From: Novosphingobium cyanobacteriorum
GTDB lineage: Bacteria; Pseudomonadota; Alphaproteobacteria; Sphingomonadales; Sphingomonadaceae
Direction of reading: 5' to 3'
NCBI RefSeq assembly: GCF_029436685.1
Contig: NZ_JAROCY010000008.1
Location: 62,001 to 126,000 of the forward strand
Length of the DNA stretch: 64,000 nucleotides
Part shown: positions 10,711 through 21,400 of the stretch, in pieces
How the letters are laid out: each line of letters begins with the position of its first letter
Numbering within the stretch: position 1 is the stretch's first letter
Made by a program: the position numbers and the translations under genes
The notes under the pieces: model-generated
Databases searched by the model: none
Told to the model about the DNA's origin: nothing
What the model saw: only the letters and a program-made list of their open reading frames with translations

Positions 10711-10737
10711 GGCGTCTGGCCAGACGCCTGCTTTTTT
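10711..10737 (+). terminator. Rho-independent terminator of nepR-ecfG
   Basis: The perfect palindrome ggcgtctggccagacgcc is followed by tgc and six T, immediately after the ecfG stop codon. Confidence 0.85.
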
Positions 10738-10755
10738 GGGCATGTCCTCTTGATC

Positions 10756-11982
10756 ATGGGGCCAGCCGGGTCCAACCCTTCGCCCATGGCTCAGACCGAA
10801 GATCCCGTCATCCTGCCTGTCTCTGTCGATCCTGAGCCCGCGCAGGCGCAGGAAAGGCTGCAATCCGCGCTGGTCCTGCTGCTGATGCTCGGCCTGTTCC
10901 TGGCGCTGCCCTTCGTGCTGTCGATCGGCTCGGTGGTGTTCCTGCCCCCGGTCACGGCGATGATCTTCACCATCGTACTGTCGCCGCTGGCGGACCGGCT
11001 GATCCGGGTCGGCCTGCCGAACATGGTGGCCTCGTTCCTGGCGATCCTGCTGATGCTCGGCGTGGTCGTTGCGGCGTTGACGCTCATCCTGCAGCCTGCG
11101 TTCGACATGGTCGATCAGGTGCCCGCCATGGCAAGGTCGGTGGCACAGCGCTTTGCCGAACTGCGTGACAACTTCGCCTGGGTGAATGACGTCAACCGCC
11201 AGCTCTCGCGGCTTGCCGGGCACTCCTCGCGTGAGGTGTCGCTGGCCAGCCCCTCGGTGATCGAACAGGTTGCCTTTGCCACGCCCAGCGTCTTGCTGGA
11301 AACCCTGCTGACGATCCTGATGACGTTCTTCATGATCGAATCGCGCGTGCGGATGAAGCGGCGCCTGCTGCTGGAACGGGCCAGCTTCGGCGCTTCGGTG
11401 CGCATGGCGCGCGTGCTGCGTGATGTGCAGGATCGCGTCGCCAGCTACATGCTCACCGTGGCGCAGATCAATCTCGGCGTCGGCGTGGTCGTCGCTGGCG
11501 GCGCCTGGGCCTATGGCCTTGCCGCGCCGGTGATGTGGGGCGGGCTGGCGTTCGTGCTCAATTTCCTGCCCTACATGGGCCCTCTGGTGATGACCGGTCT
11601 GCTCGCCCTCGTCGGGCTGGGCACGGCCAGCACGGTGGGCTGGGGACTGGTTCCGGCGCTCGCCTTCCTTGGCCTGCATGCGGTGGAATCCAACGTGGTC
11701 ACGCCGTCGATCCTGGGCGCGCGCTTCACGCTTAATCCCGTCTCGATCCTGATCTCGTTCAGCTATTTCACGTGGATCTGGGGCGTGCTTGGCGCGCTAC
11801 TGTCGGTGCCGATACTGCTCACCGTTTCGGCCCTGATCGATCATCTGGGCAAGCCCAACATGGTCGGCTTCCTCTTCGGTGAACCCTTGTTCGAACCCGG
11901 CCGGCTGGGTGAGGCGGATATGGAGGGCCTCTCCGACGCCGCAGACGCAGCGCCGGAGAGGCCGCAGATTCAGGCCGGATAG
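10756..11982 (+). CDS. AI-2E/PerM-family permease
   Basis: This protein of about 408 residues has seven to eight membrane segments and the family layout. Two helices are followed by a long helical, partly soluble stretch (about residues 100-190), then a membrane block with FVLNFLPYMGPL and PILLTVSALIDHL near the end. The PerM family includes TqsA-type AI-2 exporters and Na+/H+ antiporters, so no substrate is claimed. Two starts are possible, ATG 10756 and ATG 10786 (MAQTED); neither has a clear Shine-Dalgarno sequence. It follows the ecfG terminator and overlaps the convergent sodB by 13 bp at its 3' end. Confidence 0.85.
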   Translation: MGPAGSNPSPMAQTEDPVILPVSVDPEPAQAQERLQSALVLLLMLGLFLALPFVLSIGSVVFLPPVTAMIFTIVLSPLADRLIRVGLPNMVASFLAILLMLGVVVAALTLILQPAFDMVDQVPAMARSVAQRFAELRDNFAWVNDVNRQLSRLAGHSSREVSLASPSVIEQVAFATPSVLLETLLTILMTFFMIESRVRMKRRLLLERASFGASVRMARVLRDVQDRVASYMLTVAQINLGVGVVVAGGAWAYGLAAPVMWGGLAFVLNFLPYMGPLVMTGLLALVGLGTASTVGWGLVPALAFLGLHAVESNVVTPSILGARFTLNPVSILISFSYFTWIWGVLGALLSVPILLTVSALIDHLGKPNMVGFLFGEPLFEPGRLGEADMEGLSDAADAAPERPQIQAG

Positions 11983-12596
11983 GTCCAGGCCGTGCCGCGG
12001 GCCAGGTTTTCGGCGGCAAAGGCCCAGTTCAGGTGCTTCTCGATCACCTGCCGCAGGTAATCCGGGCGCAGGTTCTTGTGGTCGAGGTAGTAGGCGTGCT
12101 CCCACAGGTCGATGACCAGCAGCGGGTTGCCCGAAAGATCGTTGAACGTGGCGGCGTCATGGGTCTGTTCCACCGCCAGCGTACCGTTCTTGTCCACCAG
12201 CCACACCCAGCCGCTGGCAAAGTGGGCCGCGCCCTGCGTCGCCAGTTCCTCCTTCAGCTTGTCCAGCGATCCGAAAGCCTTTGCAATAGCCTGGGCAAGG
12301 TCGCCTTCGGGGGCCGTCGCATCGGGAGTCAGGCTGTTCCAGTAGAACCCGTGGTTCCAGGTCTGTGCGCTGTTGTTGAACAGCCGCCAATCGCCACTGG
12401 CACGACCATTGGCAACGGCGGCGGCGATCACGTCCTCCAGCGGCTTGCCGGCAAGATCGGTGCCTTCCACCGCATCGTTGGTCTTGTCGACATAGGCCTT
12501 GTGATGCTTGCCGTGGTGCGTCTGCAGGGTGGTGGCGGAAATCACCGGTTCAAGTGCGGTATCGGCATAAGGCAGGGGGGAAAGCGAAATCGCCAT
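11970..12596 (-). CDS. sodB: Superoxide dismutase, Fe type
   Basis: The 208-residue protein matches Fe/Mn superoxide dismutases. It shows TLQTHHGKHHKAYV with the first metal histidine, FNNSAQTWNHGFYWNSL with the second, and the signature DLWEHAYY with the Asp and His ligands. The AQxWNHxFYW pattern favours the iron form. It removes superoxide in the cytoplasm. There is no signal peptide. The start ATG (complement at 12594-12596) follows GGAGTT. The 3' end overlaps the convergent permease gene by 13 bp. Confidence 0.96.
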   Translation of the reverse strand: MAISLSPLPYADTALEPVISATTLQTHHGKHHKAYVDKTNDAVEGTDLAGKPLEDVIAAAVANGRASGDWRLFNNSAQTWNHGFYWNSLTPDATAPEGDLAQAIAKAFGSLDKLKEELATQGAAHFASGWVWLVDKNGTLAVEQTHDAATFNDLSGNPLLVIDLWEHAYYLDHKNLRPDYLRQVIEKHLNWAFAAENLARGTAWTYPA

Positions 12597-12721
12597 GGGA
12601 ACTCCGTCTGGATCTGGTTCGCAAACCAACGCGCAAGGCTGCGTGCGGTTGCGGCCCGCCTCAGAAAAAATGCCCTGATTTTCCAGTTGGTTTTTTCAAT
12701 CGCCAAGCGGGAGGAAAGCGA

Positions 12722-14029
12722 TCAGTCTGCCGCCTCGGGCCCGCCCACCGCGCGATCCACCGCAGCGGTCACCGCCACGTCCAGCGTCACGTTGCCCAGC
12801 GTACGCATCAGGTCCGGCACAACCTCCACCGCCACCAGCAGCGCCAGCGGTGCCACCGGCACGCCCATGGCCATGGCGATCGGACCCACGCTGGCGACAT
12901 AGCTGATCGTGCCCGGCAGGCTGACCGAGCTCAGCGAGACGAGGATCGCCATGACCCAGCCCGATGCGATCATCGCCGGGGAAAGCTGCACACCGTACCA
13001 CTGCGCCACATAGACCACGACCGCCAGGTTCATTGCCGGGCTGGTTGCGCGGAACAGCGCCACCGCCAGCGGCATCACGAACTCGGCCGTCGTCGCCCGC
13101 ACGCGCAGCCGGCTGCATGCGCCCAGCATGGCCGGCAGCGATGCGAGCGAGGACTGGGTCGAAAGCGCAAAGACCTGCACCGGCACCATCGCCCTGGCAA
13201 AACGGCCCAGCGGCTGGCGCGCGACGATCGCGGCAAAGGGATATCCGGCCAGCCACACCACGCTGCCGGTCAGCACCACCACCAGCACATAATGCGCCAG
13301 TGCACCGATGGCGGCCGGGCCGCTCTTGGCCGCCACCGTCAGGCTCAGCGCCAGCACGCCGATGGGGGCCAGCGCCAGCACCCAGCCGATCACCACCAGC
13401 ATCGCGGCCGCCAGCGCGGCAAAGAATGTGGCCATCAGATCCCGTTGGCGCGGCACCAGCCGCGTGGTGGCCAGCGCAAACACGGCCATGAACAGGATCA
13501 TCGGCAGCATCCGGTCGTTCGCCGCGGCATCTAGCACGTTGGTCGGCACGATGGATTTCAGGTAATCCGCCACACCGGGCAGCGCGGTCTGCGGTGCGGG
13601 GCCGGAAAGGCTGGCGCGCAGCGCCTCGCCCGCGCTTCCCGGAATGGGCAGGACAGACAGGATCAGCGGCGTCACCGCCAGCGACATTGCTGCGCTGAAC
13701 CCCAGAAAGCCCAGGAAATAGCCCAGGCTGCGGCGGGCCATGGTGCCCGCGCTGGCCGTCGCCACGGTCTGCACCACGCCGGTGAACAGCAGCGCCGCCA
13801 CCAGCGGCACGATCGTCGCCTGCAGCGCGCGCAGCCACAGCTCGCCCACTGGCTCCGCTACAGACAGCACTGCGGGCAGCGCATCTGGCGCGTAAAAGGC
13901 CAGCGCCAGCCCGCCGAGCAGGCCGATGGACAGCGCCAGGAATGTCCAGCCCGCCGGGATCTGCGTGATCGGTGGCAGCGTGAAACCTGTGGATTCGGCT
14001 GGTGACGGATCGTTCATCGCTTGGTTCAT
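12722..14029 (-). CDS. Dicarboxylate/amino acid:cation symporter (DAACS family)
   Basis: This 435-residue membrane protein has about eight to ten hydrophobic segments. It carries DAACS features: the serine-rich re-entrant loop in [16 protein letters not shown], and [20 protein letters not shown] in the substrate/sodium site region. The family imports C4-dicarboxylates, glutamate or related acids with Na+ or H+. The exact substrate is not readable. Start codons at 14029 (MNQAMNDP) and 14017 (MNDPSPAE) are both possible; I used the first. It is divergent from glmM, 80 bp away. Confidence 0.88.
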   Translation of the reverse strand: MNQAMNDPSPAESTGFTLPPITQIPAGWTFLALSIGLLGGLALAFYAPDALPAVLSVAEPVGELWLRALQATIVPLVAALLFTGVVQTVATASAGTMARRSLGYFLGFLGFSAAMSLAVTPLILSVLPIPGSAGEALRASLSGPAPQTALPGVADYLKSIVPTNVLDAAANDRMLPMILFMAVFALATTRLVPRQRDLMATFFAALAAAMLVVIGWVLALAPIGVLALSLTVAAKSGPAAIGALAHYVLVVVLTGSVVWLAGYPFAAIVARQPLGRFARAMVPVQVFALSTQSSLASLPAMLGACSRLRVRATTAEFVMPLAVALFRATSPAMNLAVVVYVAQWYGVQLSPAMIASGWVMAILVSLSSVSLPGTISYVASVGPIAMAMGVPVAPLALLVAVEVVPDLMRTLGNVTLDVAVTAAVDRAVGGPEAAD

Positions 14030-14109
14030 GCACTGGTGAGGATAAACGTGTAGGGCGGCTTGGCAATCCGCGTCGGGTAACGGCGCGCAACAAGGGAAAT
14101 GAAGCGCAG

Positions 14110-15450
14110 ATGGCACGCAAGTTCTTCGGCACCGATGGCATCCGGGGCCGGACCAACGTCGGCGTGATGACCGCCGCCACCGCGATGAAGGTCGGCCAGG
14201 CGGCCGGCACCTATTTCCTGCGGGGCCAGCATCGCCACCGCGTGGTGATTGGCAAGGACACGCGCCTTTCGGGCTATATGCTGGAAAACGCGATGACCGC
14301 CGGCTTCACCAGCGTGGGCATGGACGTGGTCCTGCTCGGGCCGATGCCCACCCCCGCCGTCGCGCTGCTCACGCGCGAGATGCGGGCCGATGTCGGCGTG
14401 ATGATCTCCGCCAGCCACAATCCCTATGAGGACAACGGCATAAAGCTGTTCGGTCCCGACGGCTTCAAGCTTTCAGACGAGGACGAGCTGGCGATCGAGG
14501 CCATGCTGGGCGAGGAGCTCGAGCTTGCCGCATCCGAAGACGTCGGCCGCGCCCGCCGCATCGACGACGCCCGGGGCCGCTATATCCACGCGGTCAAGGC
14601 CAGCCTGCCGCACAATGTCCGCCTTGATGGCCTGCGCATCGTGGTCGATTGCGCCAATGGCGCGGCCTATCACGTCGCTCCTTCCGCCCTGTGGGAACTG
14701 GGCGCCGAAGTCATCGCCATCGGCGTCGAGCCCAACGGCAAGAACATCAACGCCGGCGTCGGCTCCACCCACCTCGACGCGATCAAGGCCAAGGTGCGCG
14801 AAGTGCGCGCCGATATCGGCCTTGCGCTGGATGGCGACGCCGACCGCCTGATCGTGGTCGATGAAAAGGGCCAGACCGTTGACGGCGACCAGATCATGGC
14901 GCTGATCGGCAGCCAGCTGGCGGCGCGGGGGGAACTGCGCGGGGGCGGGGTGGTGGCCACCGTGATGTCCAACCTGGGGCTGGAACGGTTCCTTGAAACG
15001 CAGGGCCTGGCACTGGTGCGCACAGCCGTGGGGGACCGCCATGTGCTTGAAAAGATGCGTGAAGGTGGCTTCAACGTGGGCGGCGAACAGTCTGGCCACA
15101 TGATCCTGACCGATCACGGCACCACGGGTGACGGCACTGTTGCCGCGCTGCAGGTGCTGGCCGCGCTGATCGCCAGCGGCAAGCCGGCGAGTGAAACGCT
15201 GCACTTGTTCGACCCGGTGCCGCAGCTTCTGAAAAACGTAAGGTTTTCAGGTGGAAAGCCGCTGGAGGCGGAGAGCGTGAAGGCAGTGATCGCTCAAGTG
15301 GAGGCGCAGCTGCAGGGGCGCGGGCGGCTGGTGATCCGGCCCTCGGGCACAGAGCCGGTGATCCGCGTGATGGCCGAGGCGGACGACGCGGCCGAGGTGG
15401 AAGACGTGGTTGACCGCATCTGCGAAGCGGTGCGCAAGGCCGCCGCGTGA
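14110..15450 (+). CDS. glmM: Phosphoglucosamine mutase
   Basis: The 446-residue enzyme converts glucosamine-6-phosphate to glucosamine-1-phosphate for UDP-GlcNAc, and so for peptidoglycan and lipopolysaccharide. Key motifs are all present: FGTDGIRG at the N-terminus, the phospho-serine loop [13 protein letters not shown] (Ser102), the Mg2+ loop DGDADRL, the sugar loop GGEQSGHMI and the phosphate loop [12 protein letters not shown]. Length is normal. [13 protein letters not shown] fixes the start at 14110, although the frame stays open upstream. It is followed by a DUF1272 gene and thiD in the same direction. Confidence 0.97.
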   Translation: MARKFFGTDGIRGRTNVGVMTAATAMKVGQAAGTYFLRGQHRHRVVIGKDTRLSGYMLENAMTAGFTSVGMDVVLLGPMPTPAVALLTREMRADVGVMISASHNPYEDNGIKLFGPDGFKLSDEDELAIEAMLGEELELAASEDVGRARRIDDARGRYIHAVKASLPHNVRLDGLRIVVDCANGAAYHVAPSALWELGAEVIAIGVEPNGKNINAGVGSTHLDAIKAKVREVRADIGLALDGDADRLIVVDEKGQTVDGDQIMALIGSQLAARGELRGGGVVATVMSNLGLERFLETQGLALVRTAVGDRHVLEKMREGGFNVGGEQSGHMILTDHGTTGDGTVAALQVLAALIASGKPASETLHLFDPVPQLLKNVRFSGGKPLEAESVKAVIAQVEAQLQGRGRLVIRPSGTEPVIRVMAEADDAAEVEDVVDRICEAVRKAAA

Positions 15451-15463
15451 CGTACATTGAGAA

Positions 15464-15503
15464 CGACTGAGAAGGGGTTGAAGTCGACTGAGAGCGACTG
15501 AGA
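15464..15503 (+). repeat. Three short direct repeats CGACTGAGA between glmM and the DUF1272 gene
   Basis: CGACTGAGA occurs at 15464-15472, 15485-15493 and 15495-15503, with a degenerate fourth copy (GGACTGAC) just before the next start codon. Part of the last spacer is the only place for a ribosome site of the DUF1272 gene. Confidence 0.7.
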
Positions 15504-15523
15504 CCCGGTTCAAGGGGACTGAC

Positions 15524-15754
15524 ATGCTGGAAATGCGGCCCGATTGCGAACGCTGCGGCACCGACCTGCCGGCCGAGGCGCCGGGCGCGTTCATCTGCAG
15601 TTTCGAGTGCACCTTCTGCGCCGAATGCGCCGAGGACATGGACGATCGCTGCCCCAACTGCGGCGGCGAGCTGACCGACCGCCCCACCCGCGCCGCCAAG
15701 CACCACGCCAAGAGCCCGCCATCGACCGAGCGCCGGTTCAAGAGGCCGGCGTGA
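15524..15754 (+). CDS. DUF1272 cysteine-rich (zinc-ribbon-like) protein
   Basis: This is a 76-residue protein with paired cysteines: CERC near residue 10, CSFECTFCAECAEDM in the middle and CPNCGG near residue 45. A basic tail of about 25 residues follows. The spacing is that of DUF1272, a small family thought to bind zinc; its function is not established. The stop codon overlaps the GTG start of thiD (GTGA), so it is translationally coupled to thiamine biosynthesis. Confidence 0.85.
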   Translation: MLEMRPDCERCGTDLPAEAPGAFICSFECTFCAECAEDMDDRCPNCGGELTDRPTRAAKHHAKSPPSTERRFKRPA

Positions 15755-16497
15755 CGCCGCCGCGGGTGCTTTCGATCGCCGGTTCGGATTCGGGCGGAGG
15801 GGCCGGAATCCAGGCCGATATCAAGACGATAACCATGCTGGGTGGCTATGCCATGACCGCCATCTGCGCGCTGACGGCGCAGGACACCACGGGCGTGCAC
15901 ATGGTCCAGCCGGTCGATCCGGCGATGGTGCTGGCGCAGATCGACGCCTGCGTGAACGATCTGGGCGTGGATGCGGTGAAGATCGGCATGCTGGGCAGCC
16001 CGGCGATTGCCGAAGTGGTGGCCAACCGGCTGGAAAATCTGGATATTCCGATCGTGTTCGATCCCGTGATGGTCGCCACCAGCGGTGCCGCGCTGGCCGA
16101 TGCGGCGACCATCGCGGGGTTCGAACGACTGATGAAGATCGCCACCCTGACCACGCCGAATCTCCTTGAAACGCAGGCACTTGGCGGAGAAGCCGCGCTG
16201 CGCGCGCGTGGCGTTGCATGGCTGGGCAAGGGCGGCGACGCCGAGGGTGACGAGGTGACCGACCGCCTGTGCGTGCCCGGCGTGGAGGACAAGGTCTGGT
16301 CCGCGCCGCGCGTCCACACCCGGCACACCCACGGCACCGGCTGCACCCTGTCCAGCGCCATCGCGACGATGCTGGGCATGGGCCTGCCGCTGGAAGAAGC
16401 GGTTGAAGACGCACGCGAATTCGTGCGCGCCGCGCTGCTTGCTGCGCCGGGCTTCGGCGCGGGCAGCGGCCCATTGGGCCATCAGGCGGTGCGCTGA
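15751..16497 (+). CDS. thiD: Hydroxymethylpyrimidine/phosphomethylpyrimidine kinase
   Basis: The 248-residue cytoplasmic enzyme phosphorylates HMP and HMP-P in thiamine synthesis and salvage. It has SIAGSDSGGGAGIQADIKT at the N-terminus, KIGML, FDPVMVATSG, TPNLLE and the ribokinase-family anion hole HTHGTGCTLSSAIA near the C-terminus. The GTG start overlaps the previous stop codon. The length is at the short end of normal. No thi-box riboswitch is visible upstream, which suits its position inside an operon. Confidence 0.95.
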   Translation: MTPPRVLSIAGSDSGGGAGIQADIKTITMLGGYAMTAICALTAQDTTGVHMVQPVDPAMVLAQIDACVNDLGVDAVKIGMLGSPAIAEVVANRLENLDIPIVFDPVMVATSGAALADAATIAGFERLMKIATLTTPNLLETQALGGEAALRARGVAWLGKGGDAEGDEVTDRLCVPGVEDKVWSAPRVHTRHTHGTGCTLSSAIATMLGMGLPLEEAVEDAREFVRAALLAAPGFGAGSGPLGHQAVR

Positions 16498-16503
16498 TCC
16501 CGC

Positions 16504-17613
16504 CTATCCGCCGATGCGGGCGACAAGGCGGACGAGATCGGTCTGCCGTTCGATTTCCAGCCGGCGGAACGCGTTCTTCAGATGGGTCCGCGCGGTCTGT
16601 TCGGTCACCCCCATGCGCGCGGCGGCGGCGGCGAGCGGCTGGCCTTCGCCGAGCAGCTGGCACAGCTCCGCCTCACGCGCGGTGAGGCCCCATCCGGCGC
16701 GCAGCGCGGCTTCGACACCACGGGCCGGGGCATCGAGATCAGTGGCGAGCAGCAGAACGCGCGGGCGGATACGGTCGAACAGGCTGCGCGCCTCGTTCAG
16801 CCTCACTGCGCGCAGCAGCACGCCCTTGCCCGGCACGATGGGCGCAATGCGCAGGGGCGGGGGGGCAACGAGATTGCCGGCCAGCATCGCGGCCAGCATG
16901 GCTTCAAGCGCTTTGCGATCAGCCTCGCGCTGGGCGACCACGCGACCGCCAATGATGTCTATCGCGCCGTTGCGCTGCGCCATGGCGAGGAAGCCGGGCG
17001 AAGCGTGGGCGACATGGCCCGCGGCATCGACCAGGCAGTGATGTTGCACGCCATCGCCACCGAGGCCTTGTTCCAAGGCGGCAGCATCGATCCCCCGTCG
17101 GCCCAGCGCCCGTTCCACCTGCAGGCACGCCGTGAGAGCAGGCAGGACCATGGCGAGCGCGGCTTCGGTTTCCAGGGCGAACGCCCCGCGATCGGCGCTG
17201 GCCTGCAGCGAGGTGAAGGCGACCAGCCCGGCATCGGCGAGGATCACGCTGCCGAGCCAGTGCGGGCACAGGCGGTGCCGGCTGATCCAATCGTCGAATT
17301 CGCCCGCGACGGCGGCGACATCGGCGGGGATGTGGCGCTGGCTGTAGACCGCCAGCGGCTGGATATCCGGCCGCTTTACGCGCGGATTGATGGCGAAGAT
17401 GCGATCGGTGTATTCGGCCAGGGCAGCCCGGTCCAGGCCGTGCCCAAGGGGGGCGACGGCGCCGGTGCGCAGGTCCGCCAGCTCGATCGTGGCGGCATCG
17501 GCGCCGAGCGTGACATTCAACCGATCGAGCGCGCCGTTCCAGTCGCCATGGCCCACGGCGAGATCGACCATTTCCTGCGCCAGCCGCGCGAGATCTGCAG
17601 TGTCCAAGGTCAT
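16504..17613 (-). CDS. LuxR-family transcriptional regulator
   Basis: This 369-residue protein has a C-terminal LuxR-type helix-turn-helix (about residues 305-365: LTAREAELCQLLGEGQPLAA, then TEQTARTHLKNAFRRLEI). A long N-terminal region of roughly 300 residues has no domain I can name. The architecture resembles sphingomonad and rhizobial HTH regulators with a weak PAS-like N-terminus. There is no receiver or autoinducer-binding signature. The start ATG follows a purine-rich sequence (ggaaaggg). Its target is unknown. It is convergent with thiD. Confidence 0.85.
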   Translation of the reverse strand: MTLDTADLARLAQEMVDLAVGHGDWNGALDRLNVTLGADAATIELADLRTGAVAPLGHGLDRAALAEYTDRIFAINPRVKRPDIQPLAVYSQRHIPADVAAVAGEFDDWISRHRLCPHWLGSVILADAGLVAFTSLQASADRGAFALETEAALAMVLPALTACLQVERALGRRGIDAAALEQGLGGDGVQHHCLVDAAGHVAHASPGFLAMAQRNGAIDIIGGRVVAQREADRKALEAMLAAMLAGNLVAPPPLRIAPIVPGKGVLLRAVRLNEARSLFDRIRPRVLLLATDLDAPARGVEAALRAGWGLTAREAELCQLLGEGQPLAAAAARMGVTEQTARTHLKNAFRRLEIERQTDLVRLVARIGG

Positions 17614-17882
17614 CGCGCCCTTTCCGCAGGTGGCGTGGACGATTCGAGGCAACACTAGGCCAGATCGGCACTCGATTTCACCATCTTTGATGAAATAGAT
17701 TGTCAAAGTGGACCAATTGGAAAACTGCGGCAGATATATTGCAGTGATACTTGGTTCCGGATCAGGGCCTTTCCGCCGAGCGCAGGTGGCGGGGCGGGAG
17801 CAAAAGCCGGTGCAGGCCGATTTTGGACTCACGACCGCAACTGACGTGGGGCATGGGCATCATCATTGCCAAAGGAGGTAGA

Positions 17883-18170
17883 ATGATGATTCTCATTTGG
17901 GTTGGGGTCGTGGGTTGGGTACTGGCCACTGCTGCGGTGGAAAGCGCGCTTTGGCGCGGGAAAAAGCTGCATTGCGCGGCCATGCTGGCAGCAAGCGCGA
18001 TGGCCGGAACAGCCGTCTGGGCGCTGGTTGATGCAGGACAGCCCTTCAAGCAGGCGGCGGCATGGCTGCCCCCGCTGTGCGCTGCAGCGGCTTTCACCCT
18101 TGCTGCCGAAGCCCAGCGGGCGATCATCGGCCTGTTTGCGCGACGGGCAGCAGGGCGGGGAGAACGTTAA
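17883..18170 (+). CDS. Small integral membrane protein, 95 residues, unknown function
   Basis: A near-perfect ribosome site (AAAGGAGGT) precedes the ATG, so expression is likely. The protein has about three hydrophobic segments: MMILIWVGVVGWVLATAAVE, a central one around residues 30-48, and one around 58-77. It ends in a basic Arg-rich tail. I recognise no family. The 230 bp that follow up to the giant RTX gene are AT-rich (taatcataaatactgag type) and hold no gene; they probably contain that gene's promoter. Confidence 0.65.
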   Translation: MMILIWVGVVGWVLATAAVESALWRGKKLHCAAMLAASAMAGTAVWALVDAGQPFKQAAAWLPPLCAAAAFTLAAEAQRAIIGLFARRAAGRGER

Positions 18171-18400
18171 AACGGACATCCCTAATCATAAATACTGAGA
18201 TGATTCTACAGTATTATCGTTGCATCAGAAAGCGGTTCGAACCCGAGATGAAGTAAATCCTGTCCGGTTCCGAGCATTCAATCGGCCTGTCCCGGCGTTT
18301 CTACCACAAACGAGGTATAGTTAACCGCACCGCCCTCAATACAATCCCGCGGCAGAATCCCACCATTCGCGCATCATCAAATCGCACACAGGGGGCTGAC

Positions 18401-21400
18401 GTGGCGACCTATACCGGAACCAGCAACGACGACACCTTCAACGGCACCACCGGTGCGGACACCTTTGATTTCATCGCCCACCCAGGCGGCGTGGATACCG
18501 CCAACGGCGACACCGGCACCGATACGCTGAAGGTGGACTACAGCACGCTGACCGGCAGCGACGGCTATGGCTTCAGCACCAACATCTATGGCGATACCGA
18601 CTGGATCGGATATCTGCGCGGCGGGCTGAACGACTACACGTACTTTTCCGGCATCGAGAAGCTGACGGTCAAGCTGTCCAGCGCCAGCGACTATGTCTCG
18701 ATCGACGCGACGCCACTGGGCACTGCGGGCAACACGATATCGGTCAACGCCGGGGCGGGCACGGATTACCTGTCGATCGACCTGCGCAACCTGAACGGAT
18801 CGACGTTCAGCGACAACGGCAGCGGCACGGTGACCGGCAACCGCGGCAGCTATGCCGGGTTCGAGGCCTACACCATCCAACTGGGCGGCGGCACCAACAC
18901 GGTGAAGACCGCCGGCGGGGACGACACGATCTATTCCAACGGCGGCACCGACAGCGTGGATGGCGGCGCGGGGTATGACTATTGGTATGCCAGCTATGGC
19001 GGCACCGCGAACAGCCTTGCGCTGTCATATGACTTCACCACGCTGACCGGTTCATTGGGCGCGGGTGTGCTGAAGAAGCTGGACTACATCAGCGCAGGGC
19101 TGGGCAGCGGCGACGACAGCGTGACCATGCGCGGATACGGTTCGGCCAACGTGGATGGCGGCGCAGGGACGGACAGTCTCAAGGTCGATAATTCCGGCCT
19201 CACCGAGACCTACTACTATTACTCGAATACCATCTACTCCGACGGCTCCGGCGGCTTCTATGGCAGTGTCGGCACGATCGGTTTCGGCGCGATGGAGAAG
19301 CTGGACATCACGCTGGGAGACACCGACGACTATGTCAATGTGAACCCCACGAACCTGACAAATGCGGGCACCAGCCTCAAGGTGAACGGCGGACTGGGCA
19401 GCGACACGTTGCAGGTGGATTTCACGGCGCTGGGAGACACCACTTTCATCGACAACGGGGACGGCACGGTAACCAGCAACCATGGCAGTTATGCCGGGTT
19501 CGAACGCTATGGAATTGCGCTGGGCGCGGGGACAAGCACGGTCAAGACCGGTGCCGGGGACGACACGATCAATTCCTACGGCGGAGCCGATGACAGCATC
19601 GATGGCGGTGCCGGGAGCGATTATTGGTATGGCTATCTTCAGGAACGGACCGACGCCCTCACTTTCAACTATGACTTCTCCACGCTCACTGGCAGCCTCG
19701 GTGCGGGCACGCTGAAGAATCTGGAGTACATCTACCTGAACGCGGGCAGTGGTGATGACAGCTTCACCGTGCGCGGGTTCGGCAGTGGCGAGTTCCATGG
19801 CAGTGGGGGGATCGACAGCCTGACCTTCGACGGGACGGGATCTTCCAACCCTTATTACTACTACTATTCGAACTACATCAATTCCGACGGCGGCGGGTTC
19901 TACGGCAGGATCGGCGGAGTCTATTTCGACGGGATGGACAAGGTCGACGTCACGCTAAGCGACAGCGACGACTATCTCTATCTGGACGTTGGCTCGCTGA
20001 GCAATCCGGACGCCAGCTTGAAGGTGAACGGCGGGGCGGGTTATGATTACCTGCAGGCCGATTTCAGGGCACTGGGCGACACCACCTTCATCGACAACGG
20101 CGATGGCACGGTCACCAGCAACCAAGGCAGCTATGCCGGGTTCGAGGCCTATTCGATCACGCTGGGCGGCGGAACGAACACCGTGACCACCGGCGCGGGC
20201 GATGATGCGATCTACCTCGGCGGCGACACCAATACCGTCACCACCGGCGCGGGCAATGACACGATCTATTCCTATGGCGGCACCGACAGCATTGATGGCG
20301 GCGATGGGAGCGACTCCTGGTACGGTTATCTGCAGGACCGCTCTGATGCGCTGACCTTCAGCTATGACTTCACTACGCTCGCAGGCTCGCTCGGCGCTAC
20401 CACGCTCGCGAACCTGGAATACACCTACTTGAACGGCGGAAGCGGGGACGACAGCTTCACCGTGCGCGGGTTCGGCAGTGGCGAGTTCCATGGCAATGGG
20501 GGGATCGACAGCCTGACCTTCGACGGGACGGGATCTTCCAACCCTTATTACTACTACTATTCGAACTACATCAATTCCGACGGCGGCGGGTTCTACGGCA
20601 GGATCGGCGGAGTCTATTTCGACGGGATGGACAAGGTCGACGTCACGCTAAGCGACAGCGACGACTATCTCTATCTGGACGTTGGCTCGCTGAGCAATCC
20701 GGACGCCAGCTTGAAGGTGAACGGCGGGGCGGGTTATGATTACCTGCAGGCCGATTTCAGGGCACTGGGCGACACCACCTTCATCGACAACGGCGATGGC
20801 ACGGTCACCAGCAACCAAGGCAGCTATGCCGGGTTCGAGGCCTATTCGATCACGCTGGGCGGCGGGACGAACACCGTGACCACCGGCGCGGGCGATGATG
20901 CGATCTACCTCGGCGGCGCCACCAATACCGTCACCACCGGCGCGGGCAATGACACGATCTATTCCTATGGCGGCACCGACAGCATTGATGGCGGCGATGG
21001 GAGCGACTCCTGGTACGGTTATCTGCAGGACCGCTCTGATGCGCTGACCTTCAGCTATGACTTCACTACGCTCGCAGGCTCGCTCGGCGCTACCACGCTC
21101 GCGAACCTGGAATACACCTACTTGAACGGCGGAAGCGGGGACGACAGCTTCACCGTGCGCGGGTTCGGCAGTGGCGAGTTCCATGGCAATGGGGGGATCG
21201 ACAGCCTGACCTTCGACGGGACGGGATCTTCCAACCCTTATTACTACTACTATTCGAACTACATCTATTCCGACGGCGGCGGCGGGTTCTACGGCAGGAT
21301 TGGCGGAGTCTATTTCGACGGGATGGACAAGGTCGACGTCACGCTAAGCGACAGCGACGACTATCTCTATCTGGACGTTGGCTCGCTGAGCAATCCGGAC

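Noticed and set aside
9549..10787. 412-residue minus-strand frame across nepR-ecfG
   Set aside because: It overlaps the nepR and ecfG genes and their promoter, and its translation has no domain.
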